From: Wolfiporia cocos
Lineage: Eukaryota; Basidiomycota; Agaricomycetes; Polyporales; Phaeolaceae
NCBI GenBank assembly: GCA_029448655.1
Contig: JACCLO010000009.1
Coordinates: forward strand, 558,001 to 622,000
Direction of reading: 5' to 3'
DNA length: 64,000 bases
Below are positions 8,928 to 20,419 of the stretch, in pieces. Under the pieces are notes generated by a model. That model searched no databases, had not been told where the DNA came from, and saw only the letters and a list, made by a program, of their open reading frames with translations. Numbering within the stretch: position 1 is the first letter of the stretch; every line of letters starts with the position of its first letter. The position numbers and the translations under genes were made by a program.

Positions 8928-11900
8928 GCTATTTCTTCGACCTGCCGGACCTTGGTCTTCGTCCTCTTGCTTTTAAACTCCCTGAGGACGTCCGGGGAAT
9001 TCTTTAAGCTGGCTTCGCCTTCCCATGAGTCTTCCGCCGATGGGTAGCCTTTCCAGTGGACGAGGTATTGCTTCTTCCCTCGGTATTGTCGTTGGTTCAG
9101 GATGGCTTCGACTTCATACTCTGCTTCCCCGTCGACTAATTCCGGGGGCGGCTTCATATGATTGGGTCCGTGCACCCTTGTCTCATTGAACGGCTTCAGT
9201 AGGGCTGCATGGAAGACCGGATGTACCTTCCATCGCGGTGGTAGGGCTAGTCGATAAGTTACATTCCCAAGCTTTTCCATGATAGTGAATGGTCCCTCTC
9301 TTTTGGGGGCAAGCTTTCGAGATTCGTATGGGAGGTGGAGGTTCTTGGCATCGAGCCAGACCTTGTCCCCTTTGTCGAATTTGGGGAGGTCTCGTAGGGT
9401 CCTTCCTGCCATTCGCTTCTGCATTAGCTCATGAGCGGCAATTGCCTTCTCCCTTGCTTCTCGTGCGGCTTTTAGTCGATCAGCTGCTGCTGGTACCTGG
9501 GTGGTTTTAACTTCGTCTGGTAATCCTTTCGGGATGTATCCCATGATTACTTCTGTAGGGGCAGGCCGCCCCTCCATCCTCCGTGTGTTGTGAGCGAATT
9601 CTACGTCTGCTAATCGCGTCGCCCAAAGTCTTGGGTCGTTCATACAGTATATGCACAGGTAGACTTCGATTTGTTGGTTCATTCTTTCTGTCTGCCCATC
9701 TGTCTGTGGGTGATAAGCCGTGCTGAGGGCGGACTCGATTCCAAGGACTTTATAGAGTCCTTGAAAGAGCTTGGACGCGAATTGCGGTCCTCGATCGGAT
9801 ATGATTTTTCGGGGGAGTCCGTACTTCGAATAGATTTGCCGATGGAATATGTCAGCTGCCCCTTCACTGGCGATGGTCTTGCTGCATGGGGTTAGCGATA
9901 TCGCCTTGGACGACCCATGATCGACGATGACCATGATTGAGTCATACTTCCCTACCGGGGGAAGGTCCGTGATGAAGTCAACTGAGCATTGCGAAAAGGG
10001 GAGGGCATCCTTTTTTGTCGGAATCGGTTGTAGTGGCGGCTTCGTCGGGTTTCTGTCAGGTTTCATTTGCTGACATATGGCGCACCCTTTGACGTATTCT
10101 GCCACCGTTTTTCGGAGATCAGGCCACCAGAAGTGTTCCTGTACTTTTAGCGTCGTCCCCCAGATTCCGGGGTGACCTGCTGCGATTGGATCGTGATATC
10201 TAGAGACCACATCCCTTCTCAGGGCAGGGTCTCTGGGAACATACATTCGTCCTTTGTACAAGAGGACTCCTTCGCTGGACTGCCAGTCTTCCATTGCTGT
10301 CCTCGAAGGGGCAGTCTCTCCTTGTTCCAGGGCACGGAGAGCCTGTTCCGCGATCGGGTCGAAAGGCTTCGCGATCTTGATCCGATCGATGATCGGTATC
10401 TCGATGGCGTGGACAAACAGTTCATCGGGTAACATGAGGATGTTTTCGTTGTCATGTTCCGAGTCGTCTAGGTTCAGGAGACGTGAGAGAGTGTCTGCCA
10501 TTATTAATTTCTTTCCGGGTACGTGCTGTAGGCGGATGTCGAACTGGGACAGCAGGAGGTGCCATCTTGCCTGTCGCCAATTCAATCTCTGAGCGCTTCG
10601 CCAATATGTAAGGTTCTGGTGATCGCTTCTGATCAGAATCTGGTGGGGTGCTCCTTCTAGAAGGTGGCGCCATTCCTCAAGAGCGCGGACTATTCCGAGA
10701 AGTTCCCAATCGTAGATTTCATAGTTTCGTTCAGCCGCGGTTAGGGATTGAGAGAGGTAGCCTACTGGCCGTTCATTCCCTTCGTCATCTTTCTGTTTGA
10801 GTACCGCCCCAAGGGCGTACTGGGATGCATCTGTTTCGAGGATAAATGGTTTCGTTTTATCGGGGAGTGACAAGGCCGGGGCTTTTACGAATTGGCCCTT
10901 CAAGAATTCGAAGGCCTTCTCTTCTCGATCAGTCCACTTGAAACCATTCCCGGTTGTAGTCTTTGTGAGGTTGATGAGTGATCGGGCATGCGTGGAGTAA
11001 TGATCGATGAATTTTCGGTAGAAGTTTGCGAAGCCTAGGAAGGAGCGGACCCCCTTAACATTCCGTGGGGCGGGCCACCTCCGAATTCCTTGGAGCTTGG
11101 CTGGGTCCATCTGGACGTGTCCTGGGGCGATTACCAGCCCTAGGAATTCCACCTTGTCAACTCCGAAAGCGCATTTCTCTGGTTTCACAAACAACTTGTT
11201 GTCGGCGAGTTTCCGCAGAATTCGTCGTTCTCGCTCTTGATGTGTATTCCAATCTGGGGAAAAGATGAGGATGTCATCCATGTATACCACCACCCATTCC
11301 TCTGCTATTTCTTCCTTGAGGATTTTGTTCATCATGGATTGGAATGTAGCGGGTGAATTGCACATTCCGAAGAACATTACAGTGGGCTCGTAGAGGCCTC
11401 CATTCGTCTTGAACGCACCCTTCCATTGGTCGCCTTCTTTGATCTGCACATTATTGTACCCTGCTCGCAGGTCCATTTTGGTGAAAATTTTCGCCCCCTT
11501 CAGCTTTTCGATAAGTTCGGATATTAAGGGTAGGGGATACGCGTTCTTGATCGTTCCCTCGTTCAGATACCTGTAGTCTTGGCAGGGTCTCAGGCCTCCA
11601 TCTTTTTCCGGGACAAAGAAAGCGGGAGAGGCCATCAGAGACTTCGATGGTCGGATAAAACCTTTTGCAAGATTTTCTTTTAAGAATTCGTCCATGGCTT
11701 TCTGTTCCTTGGGGGACAGCGCATAAACCTTGCAGTCTCGTGGTACGAAATCGGGTTTTAGTTCAATGGCATGGTCCCAGGGTCTCGAAGGTGGGAAGGA
11801 GGCCGCTGCCGATTTGCTGAAGACTTTCACAAAGTCCTTCAGGTGTTCGGGGAGGATTGTTTCGTCAGTGCTTTTTCCTGTCATTCCCGCGAATTCTTGA

Positions 11901-12982
11901 GATTTGGTCATAGCCTTTCGAATGCAGGAGAGTTGTGCGATCCTTTTCCTGAACCTGTGTTTGGTCTCGGTTCGCGGGGCAGTCAGCTTCCTTTCCATTT
12001 TGATAAACCTTCGTAGGAGTTGGTGTTCTTCTTCGGAGGGTAGCTCCTTCGAGGGGTCTCCTGAACTAGGGTTCTTTGGTGTTTCTTCTTCGTTGGTGGA
12101 GCCAAATCCTTTCTCTCCTCGGTAAGTCTCGTCGAGCTTTTCGACCTGAATTATATCAGGGGTTATGGCTTGCTCGAATATAATCTGTGCAATCCTCATT
12201 CCAGGAATGATGCGGTGGGTGGTCGTCGATTGGTTGAATAGTATAACTTGGACCTCTCCTCTGTAGTTGGGGTCGATGACGCCTCCTCCTACTGTCAGGC
12301 CGTGTCTGAGAGTGAGGCCTGATCAGGAGGCGATCCTTCCATAGGATCCCTTCGGGATTTTCATGTGGACTCCAGTGGGGATTGCCTTCCATCCTCTGGG
12401 GGCTATCTCTTCTGGTCTGGAGGCGTAGAGGTCGTAGCCGATGGCTCCATCGATTCCGCGGGTTGGTAGTTTCCCTTCAGGTGTAATGGTCATTTTGACT
12501 GTATCGAGGCGAAGAGTGACATCTGCGCTTTGGGTTTTTTCTGGGGTTTCATTAGGGGTGACGTCGACCTTTCCCTTGGCCCAATCGATTTTGGGTCCTT
12601 CCTTCTTTAACCAATTATATCCGAGGATCATGTCTTCCTTTCCGATGTTTCCGACAAGGAAGCGGATCTTGCGTTTCTTTCCTCCGTATCTGGTAGCGAG
12701 GACTACTTCTCGATCTATCTGTCCGTCTTTATTGATGGTTCCATCAACGTTACGAATGGTGATGGGGTTCTTGATTGGTCGGGTCAGGATCCTGTGTCGA
12801 ATGACGAGTTTTGGGTGGATGAGGGAAGACATAGCTCCCGAGTCGATGAGGGCATTTATTTTCACGGGTTTCTGCAGCTCCAGGGTTATAGGGATGAATA
12901 GCGACCTGTCGCGTTCATACGATGTAATTACATGGGCTACGCTTTCGGGAGGTAAGACCGTGCGCTTCCTCCCTACTCGAAA
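8300..12982 (-). pseudogene. Pol of element 2: protease-dUTPase-RT-RNase H-integrase-chromodomain
   Basis: The frame overlaps the gag end (-1) and contains LIDSGA (protease, about 12844). dUTPase motif 1 AIGYDLYAS is near 12435. One TGA (12322-12320) sits inside dUTPase motif 2, where element 1 has Arg. Downstream the frame is open for 1,299 codons. Counted from 12199, it has dUTPase motifs RIAQIIF and RGEKGFGST and RT with YMDD (306-309). RNase H follows, with DAS (457-459) and SDHQNL. The integrase zinc finger has CAIC (706-709), and the catalytic Asp741, Asp802 and Glu838 have DD35E spacing. The chromodomain spans about 1028-1075. The last 200 codons overlap ORF3. The element is defective only through the TGA and the breaks in Gag and ORF3. 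Confidence 0.92.
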
Positions 12983-14643
12983 TCCTGTTCGTCGAGAATT
13001 TGGGCGAGGTATGAGGGGTTCTTAACCTTGAGAACCCTGATTGCATTGACCGCTTCTTCTATGGCGGTCGCTCCGTCGCTGTCTTCATCGTCTGTGTTTT
13101 CTTCGACTTCCTCGATATGAGTTGTGGAGGTGTCTTCCTCGGCTTTCCGGGCTTTTCCCCTGGTGGTGGGTTTCTTCTTTCATTTGGGGCAGTTGCTGGA
13201 GAGATGGCCCTTCTCCTTGCAGTTGAAGCAGCGTCCTTCGGTTTGGAGCCTGCGACGTTCTTCTGTGGACATCCGATCGATATCCATCGCGTTCGGATCT
13301 TTAGTCGGGGTTGCTGTGGTCGAGGTATTCTGTGCCTTGGCTCGCCATTTCGGCTTCTTCTTATCATTCCCTCGTCCCTTGATGAAGGTGTTATAATTGT
13401 TTTCGTTGATGGACGCTTGTTTCATCCATTCGGTAAGGGTGACGATGGGGGGAACGATATTTATGATGTGGGTTACCAATGCGGGTCGAATAGCTCTCTT
13501 GTATGCCGTGACGAAGAGAGGGTCGCAGTGTACGCGGTCTAACCCTGTTTTTCCTACAAGGTTGTCGAATTCGATATTGAAATCGTCGATGCTCTTTTTG
13601 TCTTGTTTGAGATCAAAGAGATCGTCGTTGGTTTTTTGTTTTTCTTCGATCGGTTCAAAGGCTGCATCGAATTCGGCGCTGAACTGGGCCAGCACGAACG
13701 CCCGGGTGATCGGGTCAGTGTATTTGGCGTAGTAGTTTTCTTTCCATTGGTTCACCCGGTCGCTTCCCTTGATGTATGACATGATGAAGAGGATCTTCTG
13801 GTCATCGGACTGATAGCCTGCTGCGAACATGGTGAACCAGGTGTTGCAGTCGTTCTTGAAGCTCTGTAGCTTCTTTTGTTCCCCTTTGAACGGCTCGGGG
13901 GTGGCAAGCTTTATGCGATTTCCTCTGGCTGGCTGAGGGGCCTGAGCACCCCAGCCTAGCGGGGCTCCTCCTCCTGGTGGGCCTCCTCCTCCTGGTGGGC
14001 CTCCACCTCCTGGTGGGCCTCCGCCTCCTCCTCCTGGCGGTCCTGTTGGATTGCCTCCCGCGCCGCCTGCTGGATTGCCGCTGCCGCCCGGGGACCCTCC
14101 GCCCCCTGCGCCGCCTGGGGGACCTCCCCCTCCAGGAAGGCCTCCTCCTCCAGGAATTCCTGTTCCGGAGGGGTTTGCTCCGACAGGATGGCTAGGGAGC
14201 GGATTATTAGCCGGCGGAGGGTTAGGGGCCATTCCCCCTGTGCCCTGGCTTGCGCCTGTGCTTCCTGGAATAGTACTGCCGCCCATGGCTGTACCTGCCA
14301 CACCCATGGTTCCTCCGGCGGAGGGGGTGTTCGTCGTCTGTCCTCCCTGTTGTTGTCCATCAGCTCGGTGGATGGTAAGCATCGGTGTCATAATATTAAT
14401 GACCGTTCCAAACCGCTCGAACGCGGCGCGTGTCTGATCCCAGGGATCGTTCGAAGATGGGGGAACCTGTACCCAAGTGGGCGAAAGCCTGTCTGGGGAC
14501 GGGATGGTGAGGTATCCTCCTTTCGTGAAGAATCCTGCTGGGGGATCTCTCCACTCGTATTTCTCTTCGTAAGAGATTCGTCGGTATGCTTCGGGGAGTA
14601 TTTCAATCAACCTGGTTGGGAGATCCGGGTCGAATCGTTGCAT
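12973..14643 (-). pseudogene. Gag of element 2, one TGA
   Basis: Start chosen at 14643 (MQRFDPDLPTRL), just inside the primer site; the open frame upstream runs into the LTR. Layout: N-terminal domain, a long Gly/Pro-rich linker, a capsid-like region, then CCHC knuckle CFNCKEKGHLSSNC. A TGA at 13182-13180 follows immediately after CPK, where element 1 has CPKR. Beyond it the frame continues 68 codons through a Lys-rich then acidic tail to TAG at 12973, ending EEQDFE as element 1 ends EEQDFA. The tail would be lost without readthrough. Confidence 0.88.
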
Positions 14644-14675
14644 AGGCTTGCACTTCGGTGAGTGAGCTTTGTTAG

Positions 14676-14686
14676 AGCTCGACCTT
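14676..14686 (-). promoter_or_regulatory. Primer-binding site, self-priming type, element 2
   Basis: AAGGTCGAGCT in RNA sense, one base from the LTR. It is perfectly complementary to AGCTCGACCTT at 14865-14855 in the LTR. The same 11-mer pair occurs in element 1 although the LTRs are otherwise divergent. Confidence 0.72.
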
Positions 14687-14687
14687 C

Positions 14688-15229
14688 TGTTACGGATCGA
14701 ATATCCGTTCAACGCAAAATAACCAAGTCGAGTTACTCAGCGTATCGAGTAGCGCACTACTCGTCGGACTCTTCTGAGTCAGAGCGTCGATATCTAAGCT
14801 GCAGGCTCAATTGCTTAAGCCTTTGAGAACGAGTATAAGATCCTTGAATTCAACAAGGTCGAGCTGAGGAGCTCGACCGATATTTACATCAGGTTATATA
14901 CTGCGATCCGTTAATCGGGGTCATAGTGTCTTTGGTACTACTACTATTAAGTCCGTCGGGCTAACGATATAAGTAATAAAGGAGAAGTGTTGCGGTTGCG
15001 CGCAACAAGAGATGAAACACGGAACTACTGTGGTTGGACACAGGATATCAGCTAGAATGAGATGTGGACACGGAGAGTGGGCATAGGGTTGTTATACATG
15101 AAACAGGGCCTACGGTTGAGCGGAGGCCCCCTAGAAATAGAGCGCTGGGTACAGCGGTTGAACGCTAAGTCCTCGTACACGGTGAGGTGCCAAACGAAAT
15201 ATTCGAGTGTACCTGATAGAACTGTAACA
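14688..15229 (-). repeat. 5' LTR of element 2 (LTR-B)
   Basis: 542 bp with TGTTAC...GTAACA ends. It contains TATATAA (14900-14894) and the predicted transcript start at 14865. Its right edge is followed by target duplication GAGAG (15230-15234) and then the rest of solo LTR A3. Confidence 0.93.
14855..14900 (-). promoter_or_regulatory. LTR-B promoter: TATA box and predicted start
   Basis: TATATAA at 14900-14894 with AGCTCGACCTT beginning 35 nt downstream, the same spacing as in LTR-A. GGTCGAGCT and AGCTCGACC flank the predicted start as a 9-bp inverted repeat with loop CCTC, so the RNA 5' end could also form a hairpin. Confidence 0.6.
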
Positions 15230-15234
15230 GAGAG

Positions 15235-15320
15235 CTGGTTGCGCACCAAGTCCCTGTATCGTATTCACCCGATGGTGAGTTCTGTCGATATTCAAAAATC
15301 GAAATGACCATAACATCAGG
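15235..15320 (-). repeat. Solo LTR-A copy A3, right part, with TSD
   Basis: It continues the LTR interrupted at 7248 and ends GACCATAACA at 15315, followed by TCAGG, which duplicates 6618-6622. Confidence 0.88.
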
Positions 15321-16047
15321 TCAGGTGCCTTTGCCCAGACTGCTGATGTGAACCAGCTTAGTAGCGTGTTTAAGACATGTCTGGTTGTCAGGTGACCATG
15401 TAGATCATGTGTACCTAACCTAGGCAAGGTTTGGGTGGCTTATAACTATACAGTTGTATGATCTGGTACCGTGATAGAGCTTATCTAAGCTATTCCCACA
15501 GTCATGTGCTAATATGCAATATTGTAGCCCCATAAGGGAACTATCATGTGATGCATAAGCACCCATGTGGCACGTGATAGTTAAGGCATAAAATGCAAAA
15601 TATAATCCCAGACATGAATATAAAGACTCGGTGAAATCTGTGACAGTTAGTCTTTGGCTAGGACAATGAAATTGGCCTGTGACACAGCTTGTCTCATGCT
15701 AGCTGTATAAGCATGATTATTGGCATGGGCTGCTGCTGCCTCATTCTGCTCTATGTCTAGTGTCAAGGCATATTTGCCTTCATGAACTCATACCATGGGA
15801 TGCATCTGCTTGCTCCACCACAGCTCAGCACCAATTATGTAGGTACATCACAGCTCTTCCATTGTTGCATATATACTCTCTCTCTGTCATGATCACTATC
15901 AAACATGAAGAGATCTCACAGTGTCTTGGGGTTTCACTACTGCTGATGGTGATGCATACACTGCACTGAGTGAGTGATGCAATTTATTATGACTTCTTGT
16001 TACTATTGGTGATGGAGACTGCATCATGCAGCATCCGCATCTGCATA
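15321..16047. other. AT-rich repeat-like spacer
   Basis: No supported gene. It contains a TATA-like GAATATAAAG near 15618 and a short CT run near 15880. Base composition and position among LTR relics suggest degraded retroelement sequence. Confidence 0.4.
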
Positions 16048-16310
16048 TGTTACAATTATTTTATTTTTGACACACACAAAACTCACCATTGTTCAAGTAC
16101 AATACAGGGACTTGTTGCACAACCAACCCCCCTGGAGACTCATGACTCTACTGGGCTCAACCTCAGATGTACTAGTGTATTAAGGACTGTTTCATGCTTG
16201 ACAGATCAACTCTGTCACTGTTTCATATTTATCTATTGATTGACAGATGGCATTCAACCACTATATTTCCTATCATTTCTATCTATCGTTACAGGTACAT
16301 CTATCATGAA
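16048..16310 (+). repeat. Truncated LTR-A relic (A4)
   Basis: It starts TGTTACAATTATTTT and follows LTR-A through the GGGACTTGTTGCACAACC block, then ends abruptly near 16310. Roughly the first third of the LTR, strongly diverged. Confidence 0.7.
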
Positions 16311-16546
16311 AGCCAACTGCTCAGCTACCAAACACAAACAAAGACTCACTGATGACTAATCTTGCTGCAAGGTGCTGGTAGTAGCACTGGGTCACTGACT
16401 AATCAAGTGGCTAGTGACACAAGGAAGCTGTCATGAGGTAATGTGATGAGATTGAAGCTGAGGACAAGTCATCCCAGCCCAAGAGCTTATATACATGCAG
16501 AGCAACTCTATGACTAAGTCTATCCTAAAGTCCTAGTCTGTGCACC

Positions 16547-17257
16547 TGTTATGGGTCATATACCTGTTCGTTATATTCATGTTGTTGAATATACATCTGT
16601 TTGCTATATTTGCGTCATCAAATATAAATCCTCTGCACCAAGTCAGCTAGACTTGTAATTTGTGCACTATTCTGCTGAGTTGAAAGACTTGAGTGATATC
16701 CAATATATGTTAGAGGATATAATTGGTTCAGGGTGCAAGTTGAATAGTAGACTCACCTAAGTCTGAGAAGTCAAGTGTGCACTTCAAGGACTTAGTCTTC
16801 AGGGCTCGAGAATATACTGAGCAAAGTTTCCTTCACTTGAGAACAGGTATAAGACTCTTGTTATTACAACAAGGTCAAGCTAAAGAGCCTTGACCATAGT
16901 TACATGAGCTTATATACTATGCTGAGTATCTAAGGTCCTATGTATCCCAGATGCCACTGCTACTATGTATGACCTAGTCTGAAACATGATAAATAGGTAG
17001 TGATGCATCTGCAATGATAGATTGCAATGATAGGGATACAGTGGTTGAGTGCCATCAGTCAATCATATGTTAAATATGAAACGATGACAGAGTTAGATCT
17101 GTCAGTCCTGAAATGATAATAATGAGCTAGTCCAATTGTGGTTGGACCTGATGAGATCACAAATCCCCAGGGGTGTTGGTTGTGTGACAAGTCCCTGTAT
17201 CATATTCACCTAATGGTGAGTTCTGTAGGTGTCTGAGAAAATAAAATACTTGTAACA
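16547..17257 (-). repeat. Solo LTR-A relative (A5)
   Basis: 711 bp, TGTTATGGG...CTTGTAACA, diverged from A1 mainly by transitions toward A/T. Flanks GCACC (16542-16546) and GCACT (17258-17262) look like a target duplication with one mutation. Confidence 0.82.
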
Positions 17258-17570
17258 GCACTGCCAGTGATGATGGATGCCTAAGTGTAGCTGATACATG
17301 TGATACCTGACATAGCCAATAGCACTAATAGCAATAAGTCATAACACCCTTAGTAATGTGCTTGGTGTATGCCTTAGCCTTCTCCAAGGTTCCATGAGAT
17401 TCCCAAGGGTTCTCCAATGTTCTACCAGGTTCTGACCTATGCTCAATGCCATATATGGGAAGTATGATCATGGGATAGTTGATTATGTAAGTGATAGATT
17501 ATGTAAGCTGATTCAGAGCCTTGACCAGTGCCTAACTATCATGTGATCTTCAAGAGTGTGAGAGTTTGAG

Positions 17571-18315
17571 TGTTACGATTTTTTTGTTCTCCTAAACACC
17601 TACAGAGCTCACCACTGTATGAATATGATACAGGGACTTGTTGCACAACCAACACCCCTGGGATTCATGGTCTCATCAGGCTCAACCACAATTGTACTAG
17701 TCTATTATTATTGTTTCAGGACTGACAGATCCAACTCTGTCATCGTTTCATATCTATCTCTTGATTGACTGATGGTGTTCAACCACCATGCCCCTATCAT
17801 TATAATCTATTGTTACAGATATATTACTGTAGATTTATCATACATTTCAGACTAGATCATATATAGTAGCAGTGGCATCTGGGACACATAGGACCCTAAA
17901 TACTCAGCATAGTATATAAACTCATATAACTATGGTCGAGGCTCTTGAGCTCGACCTTGTTGTAATAACAAGAGTCTTATACTCATTCTCAAATGAAGGA
18001 AACTTTGCTCAGTATATTCTTGAGTCCTGAAGACTAAGTCCTTGAAGTGTACACTTGACTTCTCAGACTTAGGCAAGTCTATTATCTGATTTGCATGCTG
18101 AAATGATTATATCCTTTAACGGGTATTGGATATACACAAGTCATCTTATGACTTGCACACCAAACTGATAATATCCTTTAACACATACTGGATATTGCAC
18201 TAGCTTTTCAACTTAGCCCAGGAGAATATTGCATGAACAACAAGCCTCGGGGACTTGGTGCAGAAGAATTATATTTGAAGGATGAATATAGTGAATGGGT
18301 ATACAACCCATAACA
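17571..18315 (+). repeat. Solo LTR-A relative (A6)
   Basis: 745 bp in the opposite orientation to A5, TGTTACGATT...CCCATAACA. Flanks are TTGAG and TTGAC (4 of 5 bases the same). A5 and A6 form an inverted pair 313 bp apart. Confidence 0.82.
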
Positions 18316-20419
18316 TTGACAGAGCTGCACTGGGAGCCAGAAGATTGGTCAAGCTATTGAGAATAGGAAGCTGCTGCTGCTGAGTTGTATGGAGTAGCAA
18401 GTAGTTGAGAACTGTATCAGACCCTGGCAGAACTATTTGAGATTGTCCACTAGACATTGCAGGAGGTATGGAAGTAATAGCAACAGAGTTCGGAGTAGGC
18501 TTGGCTGGAGACTTGATTTGGTGCACATATGAGAAATGAATCAATGTTGGAGGCTCATCAAGTGATGCCTTTCCATTTTCCTATGCATATTCAACACCTC
18601 GTCACTATATATAGTGTGCATATACTCACCACTTGTGACACAGTCTCACCTGACTGTGTGACTGTGCTAGTGGGGAAACCCCCTAACCCCCTAATCCCTA
18701 AGCTCCAAGTGCCGGTGAATGTAAGGCAGCCGTCACAGAGTCAGCAAGCAGCTACCAGACAAGCTAGCAGAGTGAAGAGGAGAGAGCATCGAGGTTCGCA
18801 GGCAGCATGCAGGGAGTCATGTAGAAAGGGGCCTAAGCCCATTGCCGAGAATCTTAGAGATGGGGGGCAACCCACATCTCATACAACACTATATACTAGG
18901 GGCACACTAAACATGTATCTACTTGCCCTAAAGGCCGAGGTCCAAGCATCGTGCAGTAAGGCAGTAACTACCAGACTAGTAGGGCAAGGGTGTCACAATA
19001 CCTTGTGACCATACCCCTCAACACCCTACAACTCAACGTCCAACACCTGATGTCCCTAGTTGACCCCAACTGACAAGGATCTTGATGGGCGACGCAGTCA
19101 AGCAGTCTCTGAGCACAGCAAGGCAAGGTGGTAGAGTAGGTCTTAGTGACCCATGATAGATTGATCAGTCTGAGGAGTCTGCCTCAGACTGGCACAGTAT
19201 ATATACATATGACCGGCTCTGTAGCTACTGGCTATGTCTTGCCCTAAAGCAGCATGGCCTGTGCGCACGCGCCTACTAGCAGACCAGTAACGCCTTACAT
19301 AATACTGCACATGTGACCTACATACCAGGTAGCGTAACGGACCACGCGCATGTCCTTCATACAAGTCAGGTGACTGGGGACATGAATGCTTTAGTTCGAG
19401 CCGAGCTGAGGGAATATATTACCATGACGCAAATCTGCGTCATTTTAATATATTAACTAGTATGTATGAGTATGACAAACATCTTGGCATCGGTGATCTG
19501 ACCACCCAGACTCTTGGCATTTAGCTTTTGGTAGCTTCTGGTATAAATGGTTATCTCAATATGTTTTTGATATTTACTAGTATTTATTGATACACTAAGG
19601 ATATGACGGCTTTTCACTGGGGTTAATGTCCCACACGGTTTGCATGGCCCTTGAAACTCCACAGTGGCTGAAGCACAGGAGGGTGGCTGGGCTTGGTGGG
19701 TCGTTCTAAGCCCTCGAAGCTTATAGATAAGTTATGCAATGGTTTGTTTCTCACATTTAAAATCTATCCTCATCAAAAGTAGAATATGTTAGCACATATG
19801 TTAGGCCCACAAGCAAAGACATTCAGAAACAAGTAACTGTGCATGTCTGCAACATTCAGGCACCTGTTTTGGATGTCACGTGAAGAAACCACTTAATATT
19901 GATGTCACCATCCACAAGAAAGATTCCGCTTATAGGAGCTTACCGCAAAATGTCGAAATTGCATCAATAAGGAGAGGGAAAGGAGGTGGAAAAAACAAAA
20001 GGCTGATCAAGATGAGGAGGATGCTGAGCTTGAGCATGCACTTCAAGTGATAGCCACCACAGTCCAGTGGGACATCAATGTTTCAACACCCACATTGATC
20101 GCCGGACTATGCCAGTCACGAACACATGCAGTCATCGCCTCCATCAATGTGATCAGGTACAGATACATTAATTGACTGTACACCTTCCTATAGGAGTACC
20201 AATTTCTTACATTTCAGCACTATCTCCATGATATTATACATGGCATGCTCCCATAATAAATGGTCAGAACCATTCCGAGGTTCCCATCGTGTCGCTTCAT
20301 GGCCGTGCGTCGCTGAAGCGCCCAAGACTTTGTGTCAGTAGCTGAAGCGCCGAAGAAGTGGCGCGGCGCTTCAGCCACCGCGGAGTTTCGGAGGGCCATG
20401 CAAACCGTGTGGGACATTA
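18316..20419. other. Gene-free repeat-like region with possible retroelement 3' fragment
   Basis: At 18640-19008 a plus-strand frame ends RLVGQGCHNTL as sequence TGTCACAATACC begins (about 18990). The next 390 bp has a TATATATACATATG box and CCCTAAAG block like other LTR-like relics here, so this may be the end of a polyprotein plus an LTR of another family. The rest is AT-rich without a supported gene. Near 20308-20380 the 9-mer TGAAGCGCC occurs directly and inverted. Confidence 0.35.

Larger units (their letters stand above)
7249..15229 (-). mobile_element. Full-length Ty3/gypsy chromovirus, element 2 (family B)
   Basis: 7,981 bp, minus strand, flanked by GAGAG at 7244-7248 and 15230-15234. 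Order from 5': LTR (15229-14688), self-priming site, gag, protease, dUTPase, RT, RNase H, integrase, chromodomain, ORF3, polypurine tract, LTR (7791-7249). By hand count the LTRs differ at about 41 of 543 positions, mostly transitions, so the insertion is old. Gag, dUTPase and ORF3 each carry a TGA where the related copy has a CGA or other Arg codon, so the copy is probably dead. The chromodomain places it with chromoviruses. Confidence 0.95.

Noticed and set aside
13180..13182. TGA as a programmed readthrough stop between Gag and its tail
   Set aside because: Element 1 has an Arg codon here, and similar TGAs occur at unrelated positions, which fits mutation better than recoding.
13977..14437. 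Plus-strand frames opposite the Gly/Pro-rich part of gag
   Set aside because: Low-complexity antisense shadows of a GGN/CCN-rich coding stretch.
15062..15307. Frames in LTR-B and the LTR-A fragment (similar ones at 7621-7827, 5064-5384, 61166-61522)
   Set aside because: They lie wholly in LTRs and recur only because the LTR recurs.
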